Origin: CAZSIA01 sp045126355 | Lineage (GTDB): Bacteria; Bacillota_I; Bacilli_A; Acholeplasmatales; Anaeroplasmataceae | Length of the DNA: 17,402 bases | Assembly (NCBI GenBank): GCA_045126355.1 | Contig: JBGVOE010000097.1 | Span: 1-17,402, forward strand | Direction of reading: 5' to 3' | Shown: one piece after another, positions 6,977-15,191 of the stretch | How positions within the stretch are numbered: position 1 is the stretch's first letter | How the letters are laid out: each line of letters begins with the position of its first letter | Made by a program: the position numbers and the translations under genes | The notes under the pieces: generated by a model | What the model was told of the DNA's origin: nothing | Databases searched by the model: none | What the model saw: only the letters and a program-made list of their open reading frames with translations

Positions 6977-7747
6977 ATGGAAGTTGAAATTAAAAAGAAA
7001 AATGGTTTAAAAACCATTATAGCTTATCTATTAATTTTTGAAATATTAGCAGCTTTCGTTGCTATGGCGGTTAAATTTATTTATGAAAGTCAAAACTTAG
7101 ATATCCTAGAACCAGAAAATTATAATTTTGCTAGTTCATTAATAAACTTAGTTGTTTATCTAATTTTATTTGTAGCAATTATGTTTTTAAATCACAAAGA
7201 ACTACTTACTGATGTTAAGGAATTTGGTAAAGAAAAAAATCATATAGTATTAAAAGTTTTAGCTGGTTATGGAATCTTTTATATTATTAATGGAAGTTGT
7301 TCATTACTTGTTTCAAATATTGAATACTATGGTAACTTTATGCATCAAGTCTTACATACAGGAAAAGAGATTTTGACAACAGCCGAAAATCAAACAGCAA
7401 TTGAGGAAATAGTACACAGCAATGGTTTTTGGATGATGGCATTATCAGCTGGTATTATTGGACCGATTTGTGAAGAGGTTGTTTTCCGTAAAGCGTTCTT
7501 TAATATTTGTAAAACTAAAGAAATGGGAATCTTGTTATCAAGTATTTGTTTCGGTTTAATCCATATGACTTCATCTATTGGTCAATTTGATACATTCTCA
7601 TTAATTCTTATGACATTACCTTATGTCTTTAGTGGATTTGCTTTTGGTCTTTTATATATTAAAAACGATTGTAACATCATGGTGCCTACAATCGTTCATA
7701 TGTTAAGTAATATTATTAGCTTATTTGCTATTGCATTCTTTATGTAA
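6977..7747 (+). CDS. CPBP-family intramembrane glutamic protease
   Basis: Multi-pass membrane protein of the CPBP (Rce1/abortive-infection, DUF2154-neighbour) protease family. From this start it has 256 residues with about seven hydrophobic segments. The catalytic motifs are complete: EEVVFR at 166-171 (EExxxR), FGLIH at 192-196 (FxxxH) and HMLSN at 241-245 (HxxxN/D). The start at 6977 has a purine-rich GGGGG site at seven bases (6965-6969). An ATG at 6944 in the same frame overlaps the -10 element and has no ribosome site. It is the only complete plus-strand gene in the window, transcribed away from gerM. It ends 8 bases inside the 3' end of the ankyrin gene. Bacterial members act in bacteriocin immunity, anti-sigma processing or protein secretion; the substrate here is unknown. 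Confidence 0.9.
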   Translation: MEVEIKKKNGLKTIIAYLLIFEILAAFVAMAVKFIYESQNLDILEPENYNFASSLINLVVYLILFVAIMFLNHKELLTDVKEFGKEKNHIVLKVLAGYGIFYIINGSCSLLVSNIEYYGNFMHQVLHTGKEILTTAENQTAIEEIVHSNGFWMMALSAGIIGPICEEVVFRKAFFNICKTKEMGILLSSICFGLIHMTSSIGQFDTFSLILMTLPYVFSGFAFGLLYIKNDCNIMVPTIVHMLSNIISLFAIAFFM

Positions 7748-8684
7748 ACATTTTGTTTAAGATAGGATCATTTAAAAAATTAATATAATCAATAATAGAG
7801 ATACCGTTGGTATCTTTTTTATTTATATCAAATCTTTTTAAATCTAAGAGATCATAATCACGATTTATAACCGCAATATGAAATGGATAAGTCTTCTTAT
7901 ATAATCTATATTCATAAGAATCGTTATAATTTTCTAGTAATACTAATGTAGAGTTAGAATTTAAAGAGGCTAAGTCAAAGATATTTAATCCATCTTTATT
8001 CTTACCTTCAATAATAACTTTTTTCTCTAATATCTTCTTCATTACTAAATAACTACTATATCTAGCAGCGTAGAAAATAATATTGTTATTAAAACAGTCA
8101 GCCTCATATAAATTATCAAATTGATCTAATAGGAAGTTAATTACTTCTTCATTATCATATTTTAAAGCTAACATTAAAAGATTAACATTTTCATAATTAC
8201 GAGCTTTTAATAAATTTGGATATAGTCTAGCTAATCTAAAGAAAAGCTTTGTATTATAAGCCTTAAGAGCGTAAAAAAGTGCATTTTCTCCATCAGGATT
8301 AGTAAACTCATAATCGATTTTTAAAAAGTCTTCAATTAATTCTATAATATCTATTCTACCTTTTAAAATAGCTTTAAAATAAACTGTTTGACCAAATTTG
8401 TTTACAACATTTGTATCTGCATTATAGCGACATAAGATTTTACAAAAGCCTAACTCTCCTCTATTTATAGCCTCAAATAGGGGAGTCTCACCGCTACTGT
8501 TAACAATATTTAAATTGATGTAGTTATCTAAAAGTAAATTGGCTACTTCAAGTGCATTACCTCTAGCGGCATAATGAAGTAGGCTTGAATTTGTATCATC
8601 AGTTATATTTACATCACCAAATTTTAAATATTCTTTTAAGGTTAGGGTATCATTTTTAAGCGCAGCTAAAAAGATATTTTCCAT
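7740..8684 (-). CDS. Ankyrin-repeat protein
   Basis: A 314-residue protein made almost entirely of ankyrin-like repeats, about nine, with no signal peptide or membrane segment. The clearest repeats carry SSLLHYAARGNALEVANLLL (about 33-52) and ETPLFEAINRGELGFCKIL. Later repeats keep the helix-turn-helix spacing but are divergent (NALFYALKAYNTKLFFRL, NLLMLALKYDNEEVINFLL). Ankyrin arrays bind other proteins; no enzymatic domain is present. The start is preceded by AAAGGA at about 12 bases, which is loose. It follows the hup terminator and no clear promoter is seen, so expression may depend on read-through. Host-directed effector roles of bacterial ankyrin proteins cannot be inferred here: there is no secretion signal. 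Confidence 0.85.
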   Translation of the reverse strand: MENIFLAALKNDTLTLKEYLKFGDVNITDDTNSSLLHYAARGNALEVANLLLDNYINLNIVNSSGETPLFEAINRGELGFCKILCRYNADTNVVNKFGQTVYFKAILKGRIDIIELIEDFLKIDYEFTNPDGENALFYALKAYNTKLFFRLARLYPNLLKARNYENVNLLMLALKYDNEEVINFLLDQFDNLYEADCFNNNIIFYAARYSSYLVMKKILEKKVIIEGKNKDGLNIFDLASLNSNSTLVLLENYNDSYEYRLYKKTYPFHIAVINRDYDLLDLKRFDINKKDTNGISIIDYINFLNDPILNKMFT

Positions 8685-8713
8685 CTAAAAATCAAATCCT
8701 TTCAATATAAAAG

Positions 8714-8744
8714 AAAAAAGAGCAAATTTTATTTACTCTCTTTT
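8714..8744 (-). terminator. Intrinsic terminator of hup
   Basis: GAGCAAAT (8720-8727) pairs with ATTTACTC (8731-8738) around a TTT loop, and the stem extends outward through A-T pairs and a wobble to about 14 pairs. T-rich sequence follows on the minus strand. It lies nine bases after the hup stop. Confidence 0.75.
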
Positions 8745-8753
8745 ATTTTTTTA

Positions 8754-9026
8754 TTAGCGAACCATTTCCTTTAAAACTTTACCTGTTTTGAATGCAGGAG
8801 TTCTTTGTTGAGGAATACTAATTTCTTCACCTGTACGTGGGTTAAGACCAGTTCTTGCAACTCTTGTACGGATTTCAAAAGTTCCAAATCCAGAGATTAC
8901 TACTTTTTCACCTGTTTCTAAAGTCTCAGAAATTGTATCAAATAATGTGTCGATAACTAATTCTGTAGATTTTTTTGTTAAGTCAACTTTTTCTGCAACT
9001 AATGCAACTAATTCTGCTTTATTCAT
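8754..9026 (-). CDS. hup: DNA-binding protein HU
   Basis: Histone-like nucleoid protein that bends DNA as a dimer. It has 90 residues, the normal HU length. Family marks are MNKAELVALVAEK at the start, the GFGTFEIR turn at 46-53, and the DNA-binding arm RTGLNPRTGEEISIP at 58-72, then AFKTGKVLKE. The frame extends 11 codons further upstream, but the start at 9026 is chosen because GGAGG lies about seven bases upstream and it gives the canonical N-terminus. Two promoters are visible upstream and a terminator directly after, so it is a monocistronic gene. Confidence 0.97.
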   Translation of the reverse strand: MNKAELVALVAEKVDLTKKSTELVIDTLFDTISETLETGEKVVISGFGTFEIRTRVARTGLNPRTGEEISIPQQRTPAFKTGKVLKEMVR

Positions 9027-9063
9027 AAATATCCTCCATAAAAAAAGTTTTTGTGACAAGCTT

Positions 9064-9092
9064 ATTATATCAAGTTTTTTTTACTAATACAA
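9064..9092 (-). promoter_or_regulatory. Proximal hup promoter
   Basis: On the minus strand TTGTAT (9092-9087), a 17-base spacer containing a run of eight A, then a perfect TATAAT (9069-9064). The -35 is weak (three of six). The transcript would start about 30 bases before the ATG. Confidence 0.65.
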
Positions 9093-9140
9093 CACTTTTT
9101 TACGTTACCTAAGAAGAAAATTGTTATTTTATATACCTAA

Positions 9141-9169
9141 ATTATACTCCTTGTGTAAATGCTAGTTAA
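9141..9169 (-). promoter_or_regulatory. Distal hup promoter
   Basis: On the minus strand TTAACT (9169-9164), 17 bases, then TATAAT (9146-9141). It would give a leader of about 100 bases. The -35 lies inside a hairpin after the helicase gene. Confidence 0.5.
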
Positions 9170-9202
9170 TCAATATTAACCATTACTATAAGTAAGTATT
9201 GT

Positions 9203-12200
9203 TTAATTTAGGATAAATGATAAATCTTCTTTACTTAGTTTAGTAATGTTTGTATCATCATTACTAATAAGTTTATCGATTAAATCTTTCTTAATATTTT
9301 GTAATTCAATTACACGTTTTTCAATACTATCTTCACAAATAAGTTTAATTACTTCTACATTTTTAACTTGACCGATACGGTATGTTCTATCTGTTGCTTG
9401 TGCTTCTACAGCTTGATTCCACCATGGGTCTAAATGAATTACAGTATCAGCTCCGATTAAGTTTAATCCCGTTCCACCTGCTTTAAGGGAGATTAAGAAT
9501 ACTTTAACACTACTATTTGCGTTAAATTCATCTGCGTATTCTTTTCTTTTTGCCGCTTCTGTTTTACCAGTCAAATAGAAATAATTTATTCCTTTATCAA
9601 CTAAGAATCTTTCAACAATATCTAAAGCTTTAACAAATTGTGAGAAAATTAAGATCTTATGACCGCCTGAAATATATTCTGTAACTAACTCTTTTAATGT
9701 TTCCATCTTACTAGATATTCCACTATATTCTTCTAAAAATAAACTAGGGTCAATACAAATTTGACGAAGTTTCATTAAATATGGGAATAAATCAAATGGA
9801 ACTTTCGAAACCTTTAACATATTTTGTGCTTCTAATTTAAATGAATCATAAATCTTTTGTTGCTCGCTACTCATACTAACAGTCATAATATGTTCGTATT
9901 TACTAGGTAGATCATCTAAAACATTTTCTTTTGTTCTTCTTAAGATAAATGGAGTGATTCGTTTTGAAATCTTATCAACAAAGTTTTTATCCGCACTATA
10001 TTTTGCTTTAAAGTCTTTTAACTCTTCAAAATAATTAGGCATAATAAAATCAAAAATACTCCATAAATCAATAATATTATTTTCAACAGGTGTACCTGTT
10101 AAAGCGAACTTATATTCAGCCTTAACATTTTTAACAGCTACGCTTTTACCAGCGTATACATTTTTAATTACTTGAGCTTCATCTAATATAAAGTATTTAA
10201 ATTCCTTTTTATATAAGTCGATATCACTTCTTAAAGATTCATAAGATGTAATATAAACCGCGTTTTCATTATAATCAATACTATTAATTAACTCTTCTCT
10301 CTTATTACTTGTACCATAAATTTCAACCACTTTAGTTTCGCCATCAAACTTTAAAAACTCACTCTTCCAGTTAAAGATTAAAGTTTTAGGACAAACAATT
10401 AAAGATGGTTTATTTATAGTATTAGCTTTAAGAAGAGTGATGATTTGGACTGTTTTACCTAATCCCATATCGTCAGCTAAAATACCACCTAAATGGTATT
10501 TAGATAAAATACTTAACCATCTATAACCTTCTATTTGATACTCTCTTAATTCTCCATTAATTTTTGGAAGAGGAATATCAATATTTTTAAAGTTAGCTAT
10601 TTCATCTATCATATTTAATAAATAGTTATCTATTTTACAATTAGATTTATGAGAATAAGCATTTAATGCATTATAAATTGGAATATTTTGAGCTTCACTT
10701 AATTTCTTTTGATTAAGTTTTAAATCATTTACTGCTTCATAAAATTCAGTCGCTTCATCATTATCAAGATTAATAATTGTATCATTTTTAAGTAAGATAA
10801 ACTTCTTCTTTAATTTAACTGCTTTTAAGATTTCGTATAATTCTTCATCAGAATACTTACTGTCTTCAACAATAGCGTTTAACATACTAAAATCATTATC
10901 TAATTTAATTACTTGTCTTGAGAAGTTTTCAATCTTCTTACAGCTAATTGTCTCTGATAAATAAACACTAGCGATTTTTTTAAGATATGTGAAATCCATT
11001 GTTAAGAAATTTAAAATCTTATTTTCTTCAATTAATTCCGCATTATTAAATCCTAAATTCTTTAAGTATGATTCATATTTTGAAAGTTTATTTTTCTCAT
11101 ATACTTTTAAATCTTTCTCATCTACTTCCATACCACTATCATTAATTAAAATTGTATTAACACTTATTTTACGATTTGAATAATCAAAATAAGCTTTTAT
11201 TTCAATTTCTTTAATAATAAAGTCTTCCTTAATACTATCAGCTACTTCAAATAATTCACTAAAGCGGTAATAAATCTTTTCTTTAAATAATTCTAACGTA
11301 TCTTTGATATCAAATGATGTATATAAAGTAAGTAATTCAATTAACTTTAATTCATTTCGGTTAACATTAATAATATCAACACAACTATTTACATTATCAA
11401 AAATAAAACCATTAGTACCTAATATATAGAAATTATGTTCTGCCAGATTAGTTTTAATATGATAATTTTCATCAATATAAACTTTAAATGGTACTTCATC
11501 TAGTCTTACTAAATATTCTTTATCATTAAGAATAATTCTTTGTCCCTTTAATAATTTTAATAATTCTCCCATTCTAAAATCAGGAATAATTACATCTTTA
11601 TTTTCATAATAGCTATTTAGAATAAGTTGTAGATATTTTAAGACATCAACAACACTCTCATTAAAGTTTTCATAGCAATGACTAAAAGCAAGTCCTTTTC
11701 CGTATTCAAAAAAGCGATTATGCTTAATACATTCTAAGAAATAACCAACTCTTTTAACTACGTATTTTTTACTATTTCCAACTTTAAGTGATAAAACCCA
11801 AGTATTATGTTCAGCTTTAAAAATGAAATCGACATCCATTTTATTTCCTTCAGTTAGATAAATAGGTTCTTCATCAAGTTTTTGATATAAAGTATTTATT
11901 TCACGTTCAAATTTTTGAATCTTTTTAAGCTTCAATGTTTCTGATAACGCTATTTTAGCCTCTTCAATATCATTTATATAAGCATCACCATAAACTTCCC
12001 CTAAAATAATATCTAATACTTTATTTAATGTATTATTTTCTAACTCACCATAACAATCTAAAAATACTTGTTCATTATTAACTTCTTCAAAAATTGAAGC
12101 CACATAATCACTACCAAGACTAATTTTCTTTTCAATAATAACTTCATCTTTAGTAATTTCAATTTCATAACTAAAATCAAAATAAGCTTTTAAAGAATTA

Positions 12201-13564
12201 TAATCTATTACTTTTTCCCTACCTATAGTTTCTATGAAATCAAAATTAGAATAAGCTAAAATATATTTAGTGTTTGGTATTTCTTTTAGATATTTAATCA
12301 AAATATTCTTTTCAGTTTTATTTGTTCTAATCGCATTTAAAGCTAAAACATGAACACATTTTTTCAAATCTAATTCTTTATAATAATCTAAATTACAAAT
12401 AAAGTAATCTAAAATAACAGGATTATGTTGAATTAATAGATAGCTAACTACATCGCTTTTTTCACACACTTCAAAGAAAAGATCGATCGTTATATTTTCT
12501 AAATTTAAATAACAAATTAATTTTCTTAAAGTCTCTTTATCAAGATATGTTTTTAATTCTTCTAAAATTGTTTTTGTAATTCTTATATCCTTTATTTTTT
12601 CATAAAATGAATCTTTTAGTTCTTCATTATTTAAAATGTTTGCTTTAAAAATAAATGAAATAATTTCTTTTACATTAAGATCAAATGTAGATAAATTTTC
12701 AACAATAAAATTAAAATTCTTATTATAAATACATTTATATAATGTAAGATTTGAATATCTTATATTCCAATAAGCATATGAATGAGAATCTGAGTCTACT
12801 TTTGATTTAAGATAACGATATCGTTCTATTAGATATGAGTTATTAATTTCTTTTAGAATCGGAAATACTATATTTTTAGTAGCATTTTTAATTAATATCA
12901 TTTGTAGTATTTCTTCAGTTTTTTCTTTATTCTTATATGAATATTTAGCTAATTCATTAAGAAATAAACTTAAATTACTACTATATTTTAAATCAAAATA
13001 AAGTGATGTATTATATCTATCTATTAAAGTATTAAAATTAAATTTATCAAAATCTACCTTTAATTTTATATCTTGTTTTTCTACCACAATTGTTGATTGA
13101 GGAAGCGGCTTATTTTGTCTTAATGATTTTAGTTTTTGTTGTGAGGCAATTAATAAAGCTACAACGTGTTTACAAACGCCTTCTACAGGACAACTACAAA
13201 TATATCTAAGTTTTCCATCTTCAAATGTAACTTCTGTAAAATAATCTTCAGTGCCGTGAACAGTCGCACTTATCTTATTCTCGCTAAAAGTAATATCTCC
13301 AACTTTATTTTTTCTAAAGTAATCTAGTCCTTTATTAAAAACATTAGAACTAAATTTTGTTTGAAGATTATCTAATAAATATTTAACCATTTCATCATCT
13401 AACTTAATTAAATAATCACTACTTCCATCTTTATTTTTACTGATGCCTCTGATACCGTAATTTAAAAACTCAGCTTTTATTTCTGAGTAGCTAATATTTT
13501 TAACAATACCAAGTCCAAATTTTCCTTTATGAACTACGTAATCTCCTACTTTAATCACAAGCAT
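9203..13564 (-). CDS. SNF2-family DNA-dependent ATPase with Tudor-like N-terminus and SWIM zinc motif
   Basis: A Swi2/Snf2-type ATPase of 1453 residues. Residues about 4-40 (VGDYVVHKGKFGLGIV...EF.NYGIRGI) resemble the Tudor-like RNA-polymerase-binding domain of PcrA/UvrD. A SWIM zinc motif, CSCPVEGVCKH, sits near 122-134. About 150-980 is the large poorly conserved SNF2-associated region. The motor follows: DDMGLGKT (Walker A, about 1030), LDEAQ (motif II, about 1129), LTGTPVEN (III), KILIFSQF (IV), SLKAGGTGLNLIGAD (V), DPWWN (about 1380) and DRTYRIGQ (VI, about 1396). All are intact. The start at 13564 has AAGGAG only three bases upstream; a GTG two codons on, at nine bases, is an alternative start. 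An ATG further out at 13594 lies before the ribosome site. Bacterial homologues assist transcription or repair; the exact role is unknown. Confidence 0.92.
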   Translation of the reverse strand: MLVIKVGDYVVHKGKFGLGIVKNISYSEIKAEFLNYGIRGISKNKDGSSDYLIKLDDEMVKYLLDNLQTKFSSNVFNKGLDYFRKNKVGDITFSENKISATVHGTEDYFTEVTFEDGKLRYICSCPVEGVCKHVVALLIASQQKLKSLRQNKPLPQSTIVVEKQDIKLKVDFDKFNFNTLIDRYNTSLYFDLKYSSNLSLFLNELAKYSYKNKEKTEEILQMILIKNATKNIVFPILKEINNSYLIERYRYLKSKVDSDSHSYAYWNIRYSNLTLYKCIYNKNFNFIVENLSTFDLNVKEIISFIFKANILNNEELKDSFYEKIKDIRITKTILEELKTYLDKETLRKLICYLNLENITIDLFFEVCEKSDVVSYLLIQHNPVILDYFICNLDYYKELDLKKCVHVLALNAIRTNKTEKNILIKYLKEIPNTKYILAYSNFDFIETIGREKVIDYNSLKAYFDFSYEIEITKDEVIIEKKISLGSDYVASIFEEVNNEQVFLDCYGELENNTLNKVLDIILGEVYGDAYINDIEEAKIALSETLKLKKIQKFEREINTLYQKLDEEPIYLTEGNKMDVDFIFKAEHNTWVLSLKVGNSKKYVVKRVGYFLECIKHNRFFEYGKGLAFSHCYENFNESVVDVLKYLQLILNSYYENKDVIIPDFRMGELLKLLKGQRIILNDKEYLVRLDEVPFKVYIDENYHIKTNLAEHNFYILGTNGFIFDNVNSCVDIINVNRNELKLIELLTLYTSFDIKDTLELFKEKIYYRFSELFEVADSIKEDFIIKEIEIKAYFDYSNRKISVNTILINDSGMEVDEKDLKVYEKNKLSKYESYLKNLGFNNAELIEENKILNFLTMDFTYLKKIASVYLSETISCKKIENFSRQVIKLDNDFSMLNAIVEDSKYSDEELYEILKAVKLKKKFILLKNDTIINLDNDEATEFYEAVNDLKLNQKKLSEAQNIPIYNALNAYSHKSNCKIDNYLLNMIDEIANFKNIDIPLPKINGELREYQIEGYRWLSILSKYHLGGILADDMGLGKTVQIITLLKANTINKPSLIVCPKTLIFNWKSEFLKFDGETKVVEIYGTSNKREELINSIDYNENAVYITSYESLRSDIDLYKKEFKYFILDEAQVIKNVYAGKSVAVKNVKAEYKFALTGTPVENNIIDLWSIFDFIMPNYFEELKDFKAKYSADKNFVDKISKRITPFILRRTKENVLDDLPSKYEHIMTVSMSSEQQKIYDSFKLEAQNMLKVSKVPFDLFPYLMKLRQICIDPSLFLEEYSGISSKMETLKELVTEYISGGHKILIFSQFVKALDIVERFLVDKGINYFYLTGKTEAAKRKEYADEFNANSSVKVFLISLKAGGTGLNLIGADTVIHLDPWWNQAVEAQATDRTYRIGQVKNVEVIKLICEDSIEKRVIELQNIKKDLIDKLISNDDTNITKLSKEDLSFILN

Positions 13565-13597
13565 CAACTCCTTTTTAAAAATAAGACTATACATTTG

Positions 13598-13625
13598 ATT
13601 ATAAATTATTTTAATTTATATTCAA
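13598..13625 (-). promoter_or_regulatory. sigma-A-type promoter of the SNF2 gene
   Basis: On the minus strand TTGAAT (13625-13620), 16 bases, then TATAAT (13603-13598). It lies between the terminator of the upstream HTH gene and the start codon, so the helicase has its own transcript. Confidence 0.6.
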
Positions 13626-13634
13626 GATTAATGG

Positions 13635-13658
13635 AAAAGAAGAGAAAAAATCTCTTCT
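13635..13658 (-). terminator. Terminator overlapping the stop of the HTH-Panacea gene
   Basis: AGAAGAGA (13638-13645) and TCTCTTCT (13651-13658) form a perfect 8-bp stem with a 5-base loop. The downstream T-run is short (TTT, then CC). The arm includes the gene's TAG stop. Confidence 0.65.
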
Positions 13659-14598
13659 AAAAATCAATATATGAAGCATATTCATAACTAATAAATTCAT
13701 TTTTCTTAGTTTCTATATATGCGACTTCTTTATGCATATAACTTACAACTTCACTAGTATTCATATCTTTAAATTTTGATAATACACGTTTAACTAAAGA
13801 TAATTCATACTCTGTTAATACTACATCCGTATCACAACTTTTAATTAAACAAGTTGTAGTATCACCATTAAATGTAATATCCATCGTAACAATATCATTA
13901 TTTAAAATATCTTCATACATAAATGGTACAGCACCATATGGTAGATGATTATATGTTAAACCTGTAACACCAAAACCAGTTTCTTTGTAAGATAAATTAT
14001 CAACATACCACAAACATTTTGATAATTTAGTTTTTGTTAATCTTTCAAAATTAGCAGCAAAGAATTTTATAATAGCATAAATTTTACCCATAGATAATTC
14101 TTTGTTACCAACTAAATTAGAATTAAAATCTTTTTTATTGTACATAATTTCAACATTATTAGTAGAAAAATGTTTTTTTATTTCAGCTAATACTTTATTA
14201 TATTTTAACTCACTATATTCTTTAACATACTTTTCTTTATTTTTTAAAGCAAGTTTGTAAAACTCTTCTGCATCTTTAGCTTTTCTTATTATTTCATCAT
14301 GTGCTTTTTCTTGGACGGTTTTACTTTCATATCTAGTGATAGTAATTTCACCGAACCCAAGAAGAATAGCAAATTCTTTTTGTGATAAATCATATTTTTC
14401 ACGAATTTGTTTAATATTATAATCTAACAATAAGTCGTTGATTCTGCGGTATTCATTTCTTATTTTTCTTAAATTATCATTTCCTAAATTTACATCTACA
14501 TATTCTTCTTCTAAATCTTCATCATAATAATATTCTAATTCAACATTAAAAACACTATTTTTAAACTCTACTTCTTCTACCCTTATAACTTTTTTCAT
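13657..14598 (-). CDS. HTH-Panacea (DUF4065/SocA-like) antitoxin-type regulator
   Basis: A 313-residue predicted DNA-binding protein. Residues about 62-95 form an Xre/MqsA-type helix-turn-helix: IKQIREKYDLSQKEFAILLG, then GEITITRYES, exactly the YgiT/MqsA pattern. Residues about 170-313 match the Panacea (DUF4065) antitoxin domain: KLSKCLWYVDNLSYKETG, VTGLTY and LPYGAVPFMY. In MqsA-like proteins the N-terminus is a four-cysteine zinc domain; here residues 1-60 contain no cysteine and are very acidic. Panacea proteins normally neutralise a toxin encoded next to them, but neither neighbour is a recognised toxin. AAAGGTG lies five bases upstream of the ATG. A 14-bp palindrome 132 bases upstream may be its operator. 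It may be an orphan antitoxin or a plain regulator. Confidence 0.8.
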   Translation of the reverse strand: MKKVIRVEEVEFKNSVFNVELEYYYDEDLEEEYVDVNLGNDNLRKIRNEYRRINDLLLDYNIKQIREKYDLSQKEFAILLGFGEITITRYESKTVQEKAHDEIIRKAKDAEEFYKLALKNKEKYVKEYSELKYNKVLAEIKKHFSTNNVEIMYNKKDFNSNLVGNKELSMGKIYAIIKFFAANFERLTKTKLSKCLWYVDNLSYKETGFGVTGLTYNHLPYGAVPFMYEDILNNDIVTMDITFNGDTTTCLIKSCDTDVVLTEYELSLVKRVLSKFKDMNTSEVVSYMHKEVAYIETKKNEFISYEYASYIDF

Positions 14599-14729
14599 AA
14601 TTTCACCTTTTATTTTTCATACTTTTTTTCATGAAATGAAATGACCACAGTTTTATCGTTTTTAAATCCTATTTTAATATATAGAGTTTTTTGCATATAA
14701 AACACTTAACAATTTTCATTTATATTTTA

Positions 14730-14743
14730 CTATCAATTGATAG
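14730..14743. promoter_or_regulatory. 14-bp perfect palindrome, candidate operator
   Basis: CTATCAATTGATAG is its own reverse complement. It lies in the 219-base gap upstream of the HTH-Panacea gene, just past the terminator of the preceding transcript. It contains TTGATA, -35-like on the minus strand, but no good -10 lies 16-18 bases on. MqsA-type regulators bind palindromes in their own promoters, so autoregulation is a reasonable inference. Confidence 0.45.
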
Positions 14744-14753
14744 CGATTTCAAG

Positions 14754-14777
14754 AAAAAAAGAGAAATTTCTTCTCTT
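14754..14777 (-). terminator. Terminator of the lipoprotein cassette
   Basis: AAGAGAA (14759-14765) and TTCTCTT (14771-14777) form a 7-bp stem with a 5-base loop, followed by a run of T on the minus strand. It lies 40 bases after the 116-aa gene and separates the cassette from the HTH-Panacea gene. Confidence 0.8.
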
Positions 14778-14817
14778 CGTTTAAAATATTACAGTAAAGA
14801 TCATAATAAATCTAATA

Positions 14818-15168
14818 TTATTTCATTGTATTAACTACCCATTTATCAGAAAGTTTATCATCAAGTTTTTCTTTTATAATTGTAGTTATTTTAATCAATG
14901 GTTTTTTATTAAAATGGCATAAATCTAACATCCATTTATTCGAATTTGGAATAGGGCCATAACCAAAATGTATTTCACCCTTGTAAAAATCTCTATAAAC
15001 TTTCGCTAGTTCTAATTCAACTAAATCTAAATACTTCATCATTAAAGCTCTATCATTTTTAGCATTTTCTACACTTTTTATAATTTGTTCTTGATTATTT
15101 ATAAACCAATCACAAAAAGCTTCAATTTTTATTAAATCAATTTCCTTCTTTTTAAACCAATTAAACAT
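14818..15168 (-). CDS. Hypothetical 116-aa soluble protein
   Basis: I do not recognise a named family. It starts MFNWFKKKEID, then a helical region FCDWFINNQEQIIKSVENA, a LDLVELELAKVYRDFYKGEI helix, a short HFGYGPIPNSNKW turn and a C-terminal helix ending in DKWVVNTMK. There is no signal peptide or membrane segment. The start has GAGG about eight bases upstream. It is the last gene of the cassette, 23 bases after the membrane-protein gene, and is followed by the terminator. The size and helical, tryptophan-rich make-up would fit an immunity-type or small accessory protein, but nothing in the sequence shows a function. It is not a recognisable toxin for the neighbouring Panacea regulator. Confidence 0.75.
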   Translation of the reverse strand: MFNWFKKKEIDLIKIEAFCDWFINNQEQIIKSVENAKNDRALMMKYLDLVELELAKVYRDFYKGEIHFGYGPIPNSNKWMLDLCHFNKKPLIKITTIIKEKLDDKLSDKWVVNTMK

Positions 15169-15191
15169 ATAAATTACCTCATATTGTGTAT

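Noticed and set aside
7745..7759. Bidirectional terminator between the CPBP and ankyrin genes
   Set aside because: TAAAC-ATTTT-GTTTA gives only a 5-bp A-T-rich stem with no T-run on either strand.
9163..9182. Hairpin after the SNF2 gene as a terminator
   Set aside because: TAGTTAAT and ATTAACCA can pair, but no T-run follows on the minus strand and the site overlaps a promoter-like -35.
10989..11183. A 64-codon plus-strand open frame inside the SNF2 gene
   Set aside because: It lies wholly antisense to a well-conserved 1453-residue gene, has no ribosome site and its translation is low-complexity S/F/K-rich, as expected for the complement of AT-rich coding DNA.
14627..14636. TTTCATGAAA palindrome before the Panacea gene
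   Set aside because: A 10-bp palindrome of this composition is common in AT-rich DNA and it sits between the better 14-bp palindrome and the start codon without a promoter around it.
14598..15168. The 116-aa gene and the Panacea gene as a toxin-antitoxin operon
   Set aside because: A clear terminator (14754-14777) and about 220 bases separate them, and the 116-aa protein matches no toxin family I know. A partnership cannot be excluded but is not supported.
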